This document shows positions 9,567 to 18,026 of a DNA stretch of 64,000 nt, one piece after another. Source of the DNA: Vibrio aestuarianus (lineage in GTDB: Bacteria > Pseudomonadota > Gammaproteobacteria > Enterobacterales > Vibrionaceae); contig NZ_JAAZTU010000019.1 in the NCBI RefSeq assembly GCF_012395185.1, positions 1 through 64,000 of the forward strand, given 5' to 3'. Within the stretch, counting starts at the first letter, position 1; every line of letters starts with the position of its first letter. A program made the translations under genes and the position numbers. The notes beneath the pieces were generated by a model, which saw nothing but the letters and a program-made list of their open reading frames with translations, ran no database searches and was not told the DNA's origin.

Positions 9567-10877
9567 TTAGAAATCAACCTGTACATAAATGGTGTTGTAG
9601 TTACTGCCACCTTTTATGCGCCCAAATTGAGAAGCTTTCTCAAAAATCGCAGAACGGTGATGTAAAGAATAACCAAACCAGACGTGCTTGAAGTCACTGC
9701 TGTCAAATAAATCCCCCATATTCACATCAAAAGAAAAATCGAGATAGTTGAGCAAATGACTCGGCGTATACCCTTTCTCTTCCATCTCTGACTGCTCAAT
9801 GTAGGTGATGTTGTCGATATAAGACATACCTTCTGCAAAACCAAATCGCCACTGAGTTGGCCAGTTGAATGTATAGTAAGCCTTGATCGCTGCAATAAAT
9901 TCAGAACTTGATGATTGAACTTGTGATGACCAGTGATGAGCGACACCTGGAGTAAAATAAATATCTATTGGTAAACCAAACAGTTCATCGGTAAGTGGAT
10001 GACCGTAAAAAAACGACGTCATCTGGTTATTGTACGGATCTTTTTCTGTTTGAAAATTAAAAATTTCACCAATATTTGATGGTGTTCCCCACCCATGAGC
10101 GACGCGTAAATAGCGGTGATTTGTTAGATCACTTTTTGGTGCTTTCGATTTATCATTGAAAAATCCAAATCCTACAAAGAGCTCACCTTGGTATCTGTCA
10201 TCAACCGCTGAACTATTGTAGGCATTATCATCTAACCTAGTTACGCTGGTTGACCCTAATAGATATAAATTTGAAACGACATGGTAACGAACATCTACTC
10301 CCACTTTAAGGTCAATGCCAGCACCAATATTTTCACCGCCTAACTGACTAAATGAATAGTAAGAACTATTGAAATCTGCAGCTTTATATCGAAGATTTGC
10401 ACTCGGTGTTAGCTCCCAATCACCGAAATCAAATTCAGCGGTAGCTCGTAAGTTTGAATGAAAACGAAACTGATCATCACTCATTAACTCAACATCTACA
10501 TGCCATGTCTCATCAAATTGATAACGGAGTTGGAAGCCAAAGTCCGCAGAATCACCTTCTAGCGCATTTTGTGCCGACTGTGGTACATCAACAAAGCGTA
10601 ATCGAGTTAACGCACTTATTTTGTAAGGTGATTGGTCATTACTGTATAAATACGCTCCACCTTCCAAGCCATCGATATACACATAGTCGTTTTTAAAATA
10701 CATCATAGGAACAAACGTACTTACAGACGAGTCACCTGTAATGGTATGAAACGGAATAGATGCCGAGCGGTACATTGCAGCAATACCCCATTCTTGTTCT
10801 GCTTCTGCTTTAACATGAAATGACATCAGCATAGCCAGTAAAACCGACCATTTTTTTGGGGTAAAATAAATTCTCAT
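9567..10877 (-). CDS. MipA/OmpV-family protein with PagL-like C-terminal barrel
   Basis: Exported outer-membrane protein of 436 residues. After a signal peptide ending in VKAEA, residues about 25-250 match the whole MipA/OmpV fold: VPMMYFKNDYVYIDGLEGGAYLY corresponds to the conserved strand pair near the MipA start, and the TRLDDNAYNSSAVDD block to its end. About 185 further residues form a second barrel-like region with GFAEGMSYI, LLNYLDFSFDVNMGDLF and YSLHHRSAIFE, ending in phenylalanine. The HxS pair in HHRS recalls the catalytic His/Ser of PagL-type lipid A 3-O-deacylases, but enzyme activity is inference. ATG 10877 fits the signal peptide; a GTG at 10889 and an ATG at 10904 are alternatives. 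It stands alone and ends at a shared terminator. Confidence 0.75.
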   Translation of the reverse strand: MRIYFTPKKWSVLLAMLMSFHVKAEAEQEWGIAAMYRSASIPFHTITGDSSVSTFVPMMYFKNDYVYIDGLEGGAYLYSNDQSPYKISALTRLRFVDVPQSAQNALEGDSADFGFQLRYQFDETWHVDVELMSDDQFRFHSNLRATAEFDFGDWELTPSANLRYKAADFNSSYYSFSQLGGENIGAGIDLKVGVDVRYHVVSNLYLLGSTSVTRLDDNAYNSSAVDDRYQGELFVGFGFFNDKSKAPKSDLTNHRYLRVAHGWGTPSNIGEIFNFQTEKDPYNNQMTSFFYGHPLTDELFGLPIDIYFTPGVAHHWSSQVQSSSSEFIAAIKAYYTFNWPTQWRFGFAEGMSYIDNITYIEQSEMEEKGYTPSHLLNYLDFSFDVNMGDLFDSSDFKHVWFGYSLHHRSAIFEKASQFGRIKGGSNYNTIYVQVDF

Positions 10878-11001
10878 CACTACTTTTCTCACGAAATCCT
10901 GCATTAATGACTTAAATATTAAGCAATCAACTCAGGATCCCTTATGTTTATATTAAGATGGCCGTTACAATAGCGGCTATGATCTCTTAAATGACTGAAT
11001 T

Positions 11002-11373
11002 GTGAAAGCATCTGAACTAAGAAAAATTTTAGACTCTCTACCTGAAAACGTAGACCCAGAATTGGTGATGGGCGAAGTGTGGCTGCCCGAACGGTTAATC
11101 GATACTCAGTTGGATGACAACTTGTTATTTTTAGAGTTCGATAACGCCCCCGAAGAGGGAGAAGGAGAAAATGAGGCTCGAGGTTTTGTTGAGCATGAAA
11201 TTACAATGATTCGTCAACGTTTTGAGCAAATCCTCGCTGAAAAAGCGGATAACAAGTCAAAAGCCGACGCCATGTTAGCGCTTTTTCTCATGGGCCATGA
11301 GTATTCTAGTTCAGAAGTTATCGAAATACTTGAAGACCCAAGTGTCCCACCAGATCCCAATGACAGGTATTGA
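11002..11373 (+). CDS. Conserved-looking hypothetical protein (123 aa)
   Basis: An acidic soluble protein starting at GTG 11002 (an ATG at 10991 is out of frame and stops after four codons). It begins MKASELRKILDSLPENVDPEL, which looks like a short helix-turn segment, has an acidic linker (NAPEEGEGENEARG, about residues 46-59) and ends in a helical half containing MLALFLMGHEYSSSEVIEIL. There is no signal peptide or membrane segment. I do not recognise the family. It is followed after 124 bases by the TerB-like gene in the same direction, so the two could be co-transcribed, but no shared function is evident. Confidence 0.65.
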   Translation: MKASELRKILDSLPENVDPELVMGEVWLPERLIDTQLDDNLLFLEFDNAPEEGEGENEARGFVEHEITMIRQRFEQILAEKADNKSKADAMLALFLMGHEYSSSEVIEILEDPSVPPDPNDRY

Positions 11374-11497
11374 CCAAACAATATTTCAAAGCAAAAACGT
11401 TTAGGCTTCTTACTTGTATTACTACTTTAACCTTGCATTATTGTTTCAACGCCACTATTTAATGTTGTAAAGAAAAGATTTAATCAAGGGCTTTACT

Positions 11498-11956
11498 ATG
11501 TTCAATGCCATAACATCGCTTTTTAAACAACTTCTAGATGGACAAGATTTAGGAAAAAGAGCCGCAACGAATCCTAACCTTGCTATAGCTTGCTTACTTA
11601 AAGAAGTCGCTGGCGCTGATCACCAAATCGATCAAAAAGAAAGTGAAGCGACTTTCCAACTTACTAAGCGACTATTGAACTTAGACGATGAACAAACAAC
11701 CGCTCTACTCAAACAAGCTAAAGAAAACGTTAAACAATCCGCTTCCCTTTATGATTTCACTTCGCAGCTACGTGAACTCACCCAAGAAACTCGCTATGAG
11801 TTAATAAAAGCCATGTGGGAAGTTGCTCATGCTGACGGTGAAATTGATCCATTAGAAGATGCAGTAATCCGCAAAACCGCTGAGCTACTGTATGTTGACC
11901 ATAGTGAATTTATTCGCGCAAAATTGTCGATACAAACTTCATCTCTAAAGGTTTAA
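11498..11956 (+). CDS. TerB-family protein
   Basis: A 152-residue all-helical cytoplasmic protein of the TerB / DjlA-N superfamily (COG4103 type). Two repeats of the characteristic acidic metal-binding turn are visible: GADHQIDQKES at about residues 39-49 and HADGEIDPLEDAVIRKTAELL at about 108-128. Members are linked to tellurite resistance and membrane or phage stress, but this lone copy has no ter operon around it, so that role should not be assumed. ATG 11498 follows a weak purine-rich stretch. It is the last gene before the FNR-box region of the sulfur operon and seems independent of it. Confidence 0.85.
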   Translation: MFNAITSLFKQLLDGQDLGKRAATNPNLAIACLLKEVAGADHQIDQKESEATFQLTKRLLNLDDEQTTALLKQAKENVKQSASLYDFTSQLRELTQETRYELIKAMWEVAHADGEIDPLEDAVIRKTAELLYVDHSEFIRAKLSIQTSSLKV

Positions 11957-12041
11957 CGCATAGTGCGAGATAAAAAATGCTAAACCGTGCTTTCTTACCT
12001 CAATAGCTGACACCATAACGAAATGCATTTAAATCGTAGTA

Positions 12042-12055
12042 TTGATCTCTATCAA
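12042..12055. promoter_or_regulatory. Perfect FNR box
   Basis: TTGATCTCTATCAA matches the FNR consensus TTGAT-N4-ATCAA at all ten defined bases. Its centre is 148 bases before the AGCS-type carrier gene. A -10-like TACACT lies at 12076-12081, the position expected for a class II FNR promoter, where the box is centred near -41.5. It predicts anaerobic induction of the three-gene operon downstream. Confidence 0.8.
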
Positions 12056-12196
12056 TAACAGCACGAGTTTAACTTTACACTAATTTAGCATTTCATTATA
12101 TTTATCCGCCTATTAGCTTATGCAACTCACACTAACCAAAAGAAGTGGTTTTTTAGTCAGACGGAATTGAAATCGGTATAGAGAACCATAGTTTCT

Positions 12197-13498
12197 ATGA
12201 TTTCATTTTGGGTAAATCACATCAGTGATGCTTTATGGGGGATATTTCTTCCATTCTTGATCTTACTTGGTCTCCACATAAACTTCCGCATGCTTCAAGT
12301 TCGCAATCGCATCTCAAATGCAGACAACAGCGAATGGAAGTTTAGCAAAATCAATAGCGCACTCTCAATTTCACTGGCTTCCAAAACAGGAACTGGTGCA
12401 ATTATTGGTGTATTAGCTGCTATGTGGCTAGGCTCACAAAATGGTATTGGTGGTGAAGGTATCGTCCTGTGGATTGCTATCGGCATGTTAGTTATGGTAC
12501 CGATCACTTATTCAGAAGTACTGTTTACTCAGGTAGCAAAACTAACCCCACGCCAATTTATTAACAAATACCTTAACCACTCAGCAGCTAAAATATACGC
12601 TCTAGGTTTAGTGGCACTTTACGCTTTCGGTTTTGTTGGCTTTCAATTTTCTGGGGTACAAACCGTTGTACGCCTTTTCTCTATTCAATATTTTGATTAT
12701 CAGTTCACCGCGACGACAGCGTTACTTGGGATTGTAATACCTATACTGATCGCGGTCAGTATAGTTATTTTCACAAAAAGTCATCAGATCTTCGTTAATG
12801 CGCTGTCATCGATGATTTTTAGTCTGATCATCGCATATGTTGTATTTTTTATCTTCTTTGTAGCTAAGACATCGGATTTTTTTATTAGCTATTTACAGAT
12901 TATCTATAATGATTTTACTCAATTTCGTTCTATCGGTATCGGTTTACCTGCCGGGCTAATATTTGGTTTCCAACGAATTATACAAATTAGTGAAACCTCA
13001 TTAGGTACAGCGGCACTTTCTAGTTCTGAGCGCCTAAACTCACCACGGCGTGAAGCAGCTGTGCAAACCCTAGCCACGGTAATCAGCATCTTTATTGCTG
13101 TTGTTATTACCAGCTACGTCTTTTCGTACGGCACACATCATTTTGCCGATGTGCAGCTAGTGGCTGATGGCTTTACTAGAATCAAAGGTTTTATTCTTAC
13201 TGCTTATCATGTCACAGGGGCACTAGGTGCTGCTGTTGTATTAGCTTTCTTCGTTATCTCAGGGTTTACCACCATTTTAGGCTCATTCCATTATGTGAAC
13301 ACGAGTTTAGATCTGCATTTAAATGCTCGCATCGCCGTTTATTTGACCTTAATCAGCATCTCAGGATGTTTAAGCGTCGCTAATTTTGGAGTGATCTTTG
13401 ATGCATCAAATTTACTGATGTTTGTGGTTGGAGCATTGAACCTGATTGCAATCTCACGTTTTTTAAGTAAAAAAAATTTTAAGTTATTAACATATTAA
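12197..13498 (+). CDS. AGCS-family (sodium:alanine symporter-like) carrier
   Basis: Integral inner-membrane carrier of 433 residues with about 11 hydrophobic helices. Family marks are the SLASKTGTGAIIGVLAA block (about residues 57-73; compare IGTGNIAGVA in sodium:alanine symporters) and GFQRIIQISETSLGTAALSSS (about 258-278; compare the NEAGMGSAP region). It is a divergent member, so the substrate could be an amino acid such as alanine, glycine or cysteine or something else. It is the first gene of an operon: 10 bases separate it from the persulfide-reductase-like gene, which is followed by a sulfur transporter. That context suggests a sulfur amino acid or related solute, as inference. A perfect FNR box lies upstream. 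Confidence 0.8.
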   Translation: MISFWVNHISDALWGIFLPFLILLGLHINFRMLQVRNRISNADNSEWKFSKINSALSISLASKTGTGAIIGVLAAMWLGSQNGIGGEGIVLWIAIGMLVMVPITYSEVLFTQVAKLTPRQFINKYLNHSAAKIYALGLVALYAFGFVGFQFSGVQTVVRLFSIQYFDYQFTATTALLGIVIPILIAVSIVIFTKSHQIFVNALSSMIFSLIIAYVVFFIFFVAKTSDFFISYLQIIYNDFTQFRSIGIGLPAGLIFGFQRIIQISETSLGTAALSSSERLNSPRREAAVQTLATVISIFIAVVITSYVFSYGTHHFADVQLVADGFTRIKGFILTAYHVTGALGAAVVLAFFVISGFTTILGSFHYVNTSLDLHLNARIAVYLTLISISGCLSVANFGVIFDASNLLMFVVGALNLIAISRFLSKKNFKLLTY

Positions 13499-13508
13499 GG
13501 TAACTATT

Positions 13509-15209
13509 ATGAGTAAAAAAATTCTAATTGTTGGTGGTGTTGCTGGTGGTGCATCGGCTGCGGCTCGACTTCGTCGTCATAGTGAAGACGATCAAATCGT
13601 CATGTTTGAAAAAGGTCCACACGTGTCATTTTCAAACTGTTGCCTCCCTTATCACCTCAGCGGTACGGTAGAAAAAGCAGAAGATTTAGTGTTGATGAGT
13701 CCTGAAAAATTTGCATCTCAGTATCGTATCGACGCGCGAATTAGCCAGGAAGTCGTGGCAATTAACCGTCAAGAGAAAACCGTTACCGTCAAGCACGTAC
13801 TAACAGGTGAGACATACCAAGAGTCTTACGATAAGCTGATACTATCTCCAGGCGCAAAACCTATCGTTCCAGCAATACCTGGCATTGAAAAAGCTCAAGT
13901 ATTCTCAATCCGCAACGTTGTCGACATTGATCGCTTAAACCGACATATTAAAGGCACCAATCCCAAAAATATAAGCGTCATCGGTGGCGGTTTTATTGGT
14001 GTTGAAGCCGTTGAAAACCTTCAAGAAGCAGGCTACAAAGTAACGCTCATTGAAGCGATGCCACAAATAATGAAACCATTTGACTATGGCATGGTACAAA
14101 TCTTACATAAAGAGATTATTGAAAACGGTGTTGACCTAATTGTCGGTGACAAAGTCATTGAATTTAATGCAAACAGCATCGTACTTGAGTCGGGGCGTGT
14201 GGTTGAATCTGACGTGGTCGTAATGGCCATTGGTGTGACACCTGAAACGCACTTAGCAAAAGATGCTGGGCTTGAATTGGGAAAAACTGGTGGCATCAAA
14301 GTAGACCAAAACTACCGCACAGCGGATACCAACATTTATGCGGTTGGTGATGCAATTGAAGTCTATGGCTATTTATTTAATGATAATTTCCTACTTCCTT
14401 TAGCGGGTCCAGCACAAAAACAAGCGCGTAGTGTGGCTGACCATATCAATGGTATGAGCATTGATAACCGTGGTTTCATCGGCTCTTCAGTAGTAAAAGT
14501 ATTTGGTTATAATGCAGCAGCAACAGGCATGAATGAAGCGTTCATTAAAGCGAATAACCTCAACATCAAGTACGATACGGTTAAGCTAATTCCAAATGAT
14601 AAAGTTGGATTAATGCCAGAGTCACATGGCGCACACTTTAAATTGATTTTTGAAGTTCCAACTGGACGTATTTTGGGAGCCCAATCAATTGGTTTAGGCA
14701 ATATCGATAAGCGTATCGATGTGATTGCTACCGTCATTAAGTTTGGCGGCACCATATATGACTTGAAAGATCTTGAACTATGTTACGCGCCACCGTTCGG
14801 TACCGCAAAAGATGTGGTTAACTTTGCCGGTTATGTAGCAACCAACTTAATGCGTGGTGATTTCAAACAGATTCATGCTCGTGATGTACGTCCATTGGTT
14901 GAACAAGGTGCACTCATTGTCGACGTCCGTGAAGCGGATGAATATGCCCAGAGCCACATCAAAGGCGCACTGAATCTTCCATTGAGCGAGATTCGTGACC
15001 GTACCAACGAGCTACCCCAAAACCAACCAATATACGTTCATTGCCGTAGCGGCCAACGCAGCTATAACGCAGTATTGGCTCTACAGCAAATGGGCTTTAA
15101 CAACGTATTCAATATCTCCGGTGGTTTCATGGGCCTAAGTTTCTTCGAATACTTTAATGATGTAACAACAAAGCGTACGCCAATTGTTACCGATTATAAC
15201 TTCGACTAA
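13509..15209 (+). CDS. FAD-dependent CoA-disulfide/persulfide reductase with rhodanese domain
   Basis: A 566-residue two-domain enzyme. Residues 1-about 445 form a pyridine nucleotide-disulfide oxidoreductase of the CoA-disulfide reductase group: FAD motif VGGVAGGASAAARLRR, the active-site SFSNCCLPYHLSG with C44/C45, the NAD-binding VIGGGFIGVEAVENL and the second FAD motif NIYAVGDAIE. Residues about 460-555 are a rhodanese domain with active-site loop CRSGQRS (Cys about 512). The architecture matches NADH-dependent persulfide reductase described in Shewanella, which reduces CoA-persulfide and polysulfide and releases sulfide. AAGGTAA precedes ATG 13509. Flanking genes (carrier, YeeE-type sulfur transporter) and the FNR box fit sulfur or polysulfide reduction without oxygen. 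The usual NCGLPY is NCCLPY here. Confidence 0.88.
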   Translation: MSKKILIVGGVAGGASAAARLRRHSEDDQIVMFEKGPHVSFSNCCLPYHLSGTVEKAEDLVLMSPEKFASQYRIDARISQEVVAINRQEKTVTVKHVLTGETYQESYDKLILSPGAKPIVPAIPGIEKAQVFSIRNVVDIDRLNRHIKGTNPKNISVIGGGFIGVEAVENLQEAGYKVTLIEAMPQIMKPFDYGMVQILHKEIIENGVDLIVGDKVIEFNANSIVLESGRVVESDVVVMAIGVTPETHLAKDAGLELGKTGGIKVDQNYRTADTNIYAVGDAIEVYGYLFNDNFLLPLAGPAQKQARSVADHINGMSIDNRGFIGSSVVKVFGYNAAATGMNEAFIKANNLNIKYDTVKLIPNDKVGLMPESHGAHFKLIFEVPTGRILGAQSIGLGNIDKRIDVIATVIKFGGTIYDLKDLELCYAPPFGTAKDVVNFAGYVATNLMRGDFKQIHARDVRPLVEQGALIVDVREADEYAQSHIKGALNLPLSEIRDRTNELPQNQPIYVHCRSGQRSYNAVLALQQMGFNNVFNISGGFMGLSFFEYFNDVTTKRTPIVTDYNFD

Positions 15210-15283
15210 GACTTCTAACTGAATTTACCCCTAATATATGTCGGTCAGGTGACTGATCGACTCTTTTAAAATAGATTTTTATT

Positions 15284-16528
15284 ATGAATAAGCAACAAAA
15301 TATTTTCGGTGTCATTGTCGCGATTACAGCAGTTGTACTCGGCGGCATTTTTCTAAAAACAGAAACCCTCTTTTTCCGCTTATTAGTCGGCATGGGCTTA
15401 GGCTATGCATTAACTCGAGGTTTTATGGGTTTTGCAGGTAGTGTTAATCGAGCTTACCGAGGTGGTTCGACGAAACTCATGCAAATCTTAATGTTTTTAT
15501 TCGTTATTACTGCGATTGTAAACGCAGGGTTCCTATTCACCAGTGATCCAAAAGGGTATGACTTATGGATAAACCCAATTAACTTTGGTTTAATTCTAGG
15601 TGGCATCTCTTTCGGTTTCGGCATGACCTTCTCTTCTTGCTGCGCTTCAGGGGTTATGACAGATCTAATCACTGACTTGCCTCGTGCATTTATTACTTTG
15701 ATTTTCTTTGGCTTAGGCGTCTACTTAGGCTTCCCTTTGCAAAGCTCTCAAGCTTGGATCACTGACTCTTTATTTACTAGTAGCAGCTATACATCTGGAG
15801 TATTTTTACCTGATTTATTCGCTTTTGATGGTTTAGATGGTTATCTGGGTTCGATTGTCCTAACGGCTATTTTCGCTGGTATTGTTGTTTACTTATCGAA
15901 AAAATATGAGGATAAGCGTCGCGCTTCAGGTACATATCGCGGTATTGATACAGAAATAGACCAAGAGCATGTAAAACTGGAACAACCAACGCATACTCCA
16001 TTTAAGCTATTCAGCAAAGCGACCTATGAAGCAATGTTCGTGACACCTTGGTCAATGAAAGCTAGTGCAACTATGATCATTGTCCTGTTCACCTTAATGC
16101 TTGCTGTCACTCAATCTGGTTGGGGGGCATCTACGCCATTTGGTATTTGGATTGGTCAAGCATTGACATTTATTGGGGTGCCGATTGAGCAAGTTGCTGC
16201 ATTTGCTGATCGCCCAGTAAGTATGTTTGCTCTGCCATTCTTTGAGCACCCGATCTCAGTACAAAACTTTGGTATCGTTGTGGGTACCCTAATTTGTGTG
16301 CTACTTATGGGACAACTTAAGTTTTCATTCAACTACAGCGCTAAGCAACTTAGCTTATTCGCTATGGGTGGTTTGCTCATGGGTCTAGGTACTCGCTTTG
16401 CTAACGGTTGTAACGTTGGTGCTTTATATACACCGATTGCCAACCTTTCGCTATCTGGCTGGATCTTCTTTATTTTCCTCGTGATGGGTGGTGTATTGGG
16501 TAACAAGGTTGCAGCAAAAATAAGCTAA
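15284..16528 (+). CDS. YeeE/YedE-family sulfur (thiosulfate) transporter
   Basis: A 414-residue polytopic inner-membrane protein made of two homologous halves. Each carries the conserved Cys motif of the family: SSCCASGVMTDLITDLPRA at about residues 115-133 and FANGCNVGALYTPIANLSLSGW at about 370-391. Characterised relatives (TsuA/YeeE) pass thiosulfate by relay along such cysteines. About ten membrane helices and a central charged cytoplasmic linker (about residues 205-240) are visible. It is the third gene of the operon, 74 bases after the persulfide-reductase-like gene, and ends at a strong terminator. The rhodanese domain next door could use thiosulfate-derived sulfane sulfur; this coupling is inferred. 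The start ATG has a weak ribosome-binding site. Confidence 0.88.
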   Translation: MNKQQNIFGVIVAITAVVLGGIFLKTETLFFRLLVGMGLGYALTRGFMGFAGSVNRAYRGGSTKLMQILMFLFVITAIVNAGFLFTSDPKGYDLWINPINFGLILGGISFGFGMTFSSCCASGVMTDLITDLPRAFITLIFFGLGVYLGFPLQSSQAWITDSLFTSSSYTSGVFLPDLFAFDGLDGYLGSIVLTAIFAGIVVYLSKKYEDKRRASGTYRGIDTEIDQEHVKLEQPTHTPFKLFSKATYEAMFVTPWSMKASATMIIVLFTLMLAVTQSGWGASTPFGIWIGQALTFIGVPIEQVAAFADRPVSMFALPFFEHPISVQNFGIVVGTLICVLLMGQLKFSFNYSAKQLSLFAMGGLLMGLGTRFANGCNVGALYTPIANLSLSGWIFFIFLVMGGVLGNKVAAKIS

Positions 16529-16567
16529 TACCACCAAACTAAAAAGCAATATCACTAAATCATATCA

Positions 16568-16622
16568 ACTGGGTGTTCTATTGAAAGCATGTCTTAAGCG
16601 TCAATAGAGCACCCAGTTTTTT
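16568..16622 (+). terminator. Strong terminator of the sulfur operon
   Basis: A long stem (ACTGGGTG-TCTATTGA paired with TCAATAGA-CACCCAGT, with one mismatch) is followed by TTTTTT. It ends the three-gene operon and separates it from ynjBCDF. The remaining 240 bases before ynjB contain no gene that I can support. Confidence 0.9.
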
Positions 16623-16875
16623 ATCCAGCCAATCACCGCCTCTTCTCGATTAATATTCACTCATTCAATACGACTCTGTTGCGTAAAACAATATCAACAG
16701 GGAAGTTTTCTCGTCATAATCCGGTCTGTAAGAAAAGAACAAATATTTGATGTCACAATAATAGTAATTAATTGAAACTATTATCAAAAAAACTCGATAA
16801 TGGCCATGAGTTAAAGGCTATGCTTTTACTATGCTTAGCACCTTAACTTATTGATAACGATAGATGGATGACTTT

Positions 16876-18021
16876 ATGAACAAGCTACTTAGCACAATAG
16901 GAATTACCGTATTAGCTTTTAGCGTCAAGGCGCATGCCGAAGAGTGGAAACAAATTGAACAGCAAGCAAAGGGACAGACCGTTTATTTTCATGCTTGGGG
17001 TGGCAGTCAAGAAATCAATCGTTATTTACAATGGGCTGATAAAGAACTTCAACAACAATATGGAGTAACTCTCAAGCACGTCAAAGTGACTGATATCGCC
17101 GAAACGACAACACGACTGATTGCCGAAAAAGCAGCAAAGAAAGATAACGATGGCAGTGTCGACATGGTTTGGATTAACGGTGAAAACTTCAAATCCATGA
17201 AGGATAACAACCTATTATTTGGCCCTTTCGTACAAGATCTCCCTAACTGGAAATATGTTGATAAAACACTACCCATAGACAACGATTTTGCTGAGCCAAC
17301 AGAAGGGCTAGAAGCTCCTTGGGGTGTAGGACAACTGGTGTTTATTCATGACTCCGCCACGCTTAATAATCCTCCGCATTCTTTTGCCGAAATGCTCAGT
17401 TACGCCCAAGCGTTCCCCAATCGCTTAAGCTACCCTCGTCCACCAGAATTTCACGGTACTAGTTTTTTAAAATCGCTGCTTATTGAACTGACAGATAATG
17501 ACGCGGCATTAGCCAAACCAGTTACACAAAGTGACTTTGACGTTATCACTCAACCACTGTGGAATTATCTTGATCAATTCCATAAAGTCGCGTGGCGTGG
17601 CGGTCAGCAATTTCCAGCTGGTACTTCTGAAACCGTTCAATTACTGGATGACGGCCAACTTGACCTTGCGATTACTTTCAATCCAAATGCGGTTTTCTCA
17701 GCTCAAGCCAATGGCACATTAGCGGATACAACCAAAGTCTATGCGATGGAGTATGGTGCACTTTCAAACATTCACTTCTTAGCCATACCTTGGAATGCGA
17801 CCGCTAATGCAGGCGCACAAGTGGCGATTAACTTTCTGCTAAGCCCTGAAGCACAATCTCGTAAAGGAGATCTCAAGGTATGGGGCGACCCGTCGGTATT
17901 AAGTAGCCAGTATTTAACCGGCACTGCGAAAAACACCAAACAGTTCAAGTCCGTGGGAGAGCCACATCCTAGTTGGCAATCAGCGCTAGAAAAAGAGTGG
18001 CTTAAACGCTACGGAAGCTGA
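16876..18021 (+). CDS. ynjB: ABC transporter periplasmic substrate-binding protein YnjB
   Basis: Solute-binding subunit of the YnjBCD importer. The signal peptide (MNKLLSTIGITVLAFSVKAHA) is followed by EEWKQIEQQAKG and a fold of the spermidine/iron/thiamine-type binding protein class (VYFHAWGGSQEINRYLQWAD; VDMVWINGENF; APWGVGQLVFIHD). The length of 381 fits E. coli YnjB. ATG 16876 is preferred over ATG 16864 because GGATG sits seven bases before it and it begins at the signal peptide. It is the first gene of ynjB-C-D-F, six bases before ynjC. The substrate of this system is not established. The adjacent sulfur operon, and the rhodanese gene ynjE in the E. coli operon, hint at a sulfur compound. 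Confidence 0.88.
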   Translation: MNKLLSTIGITVLAFSVKAHAEEWKQIEQQAKGQTVYFHAWGGSQEINRYLQWADKELQQQYGVTLKHVKVTDIAETTTRLIAEKAAKKDNDGSVDMVWINGENFKSMKDNNLLFGPFVQDLPNWKYVDKTLPIDNDFAEPTEGLEAPWGVGQLVFIHDSATLNNPPHSFAEMLSYAQAFPNRLSYPRPPEFHGTSFLKSLLIELTDNDAALAKPVTQSDFDVITQPLWNYLDQFHKVAWRGGQQFPAGTSETVQLLDDGQLDLAITFNPNAVFSAQANGTLADTTKVYAMEYGALSNIHFLAIPWNATANAGAQVAINFLLSPEAQSRKGDLKVWGDPSVLSSQYLTGTAKNTKQFKSVGEPHPSWQSALEKEWLKRYGS

Positions 18022-18026
18022 AGTAG

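Noticed and set aside
16851..16864. TTGATAACGATAGA as an FNR box for ynjB
   Set aside because: Only partial match in the right half and too close to the start codon to act as an activator site.
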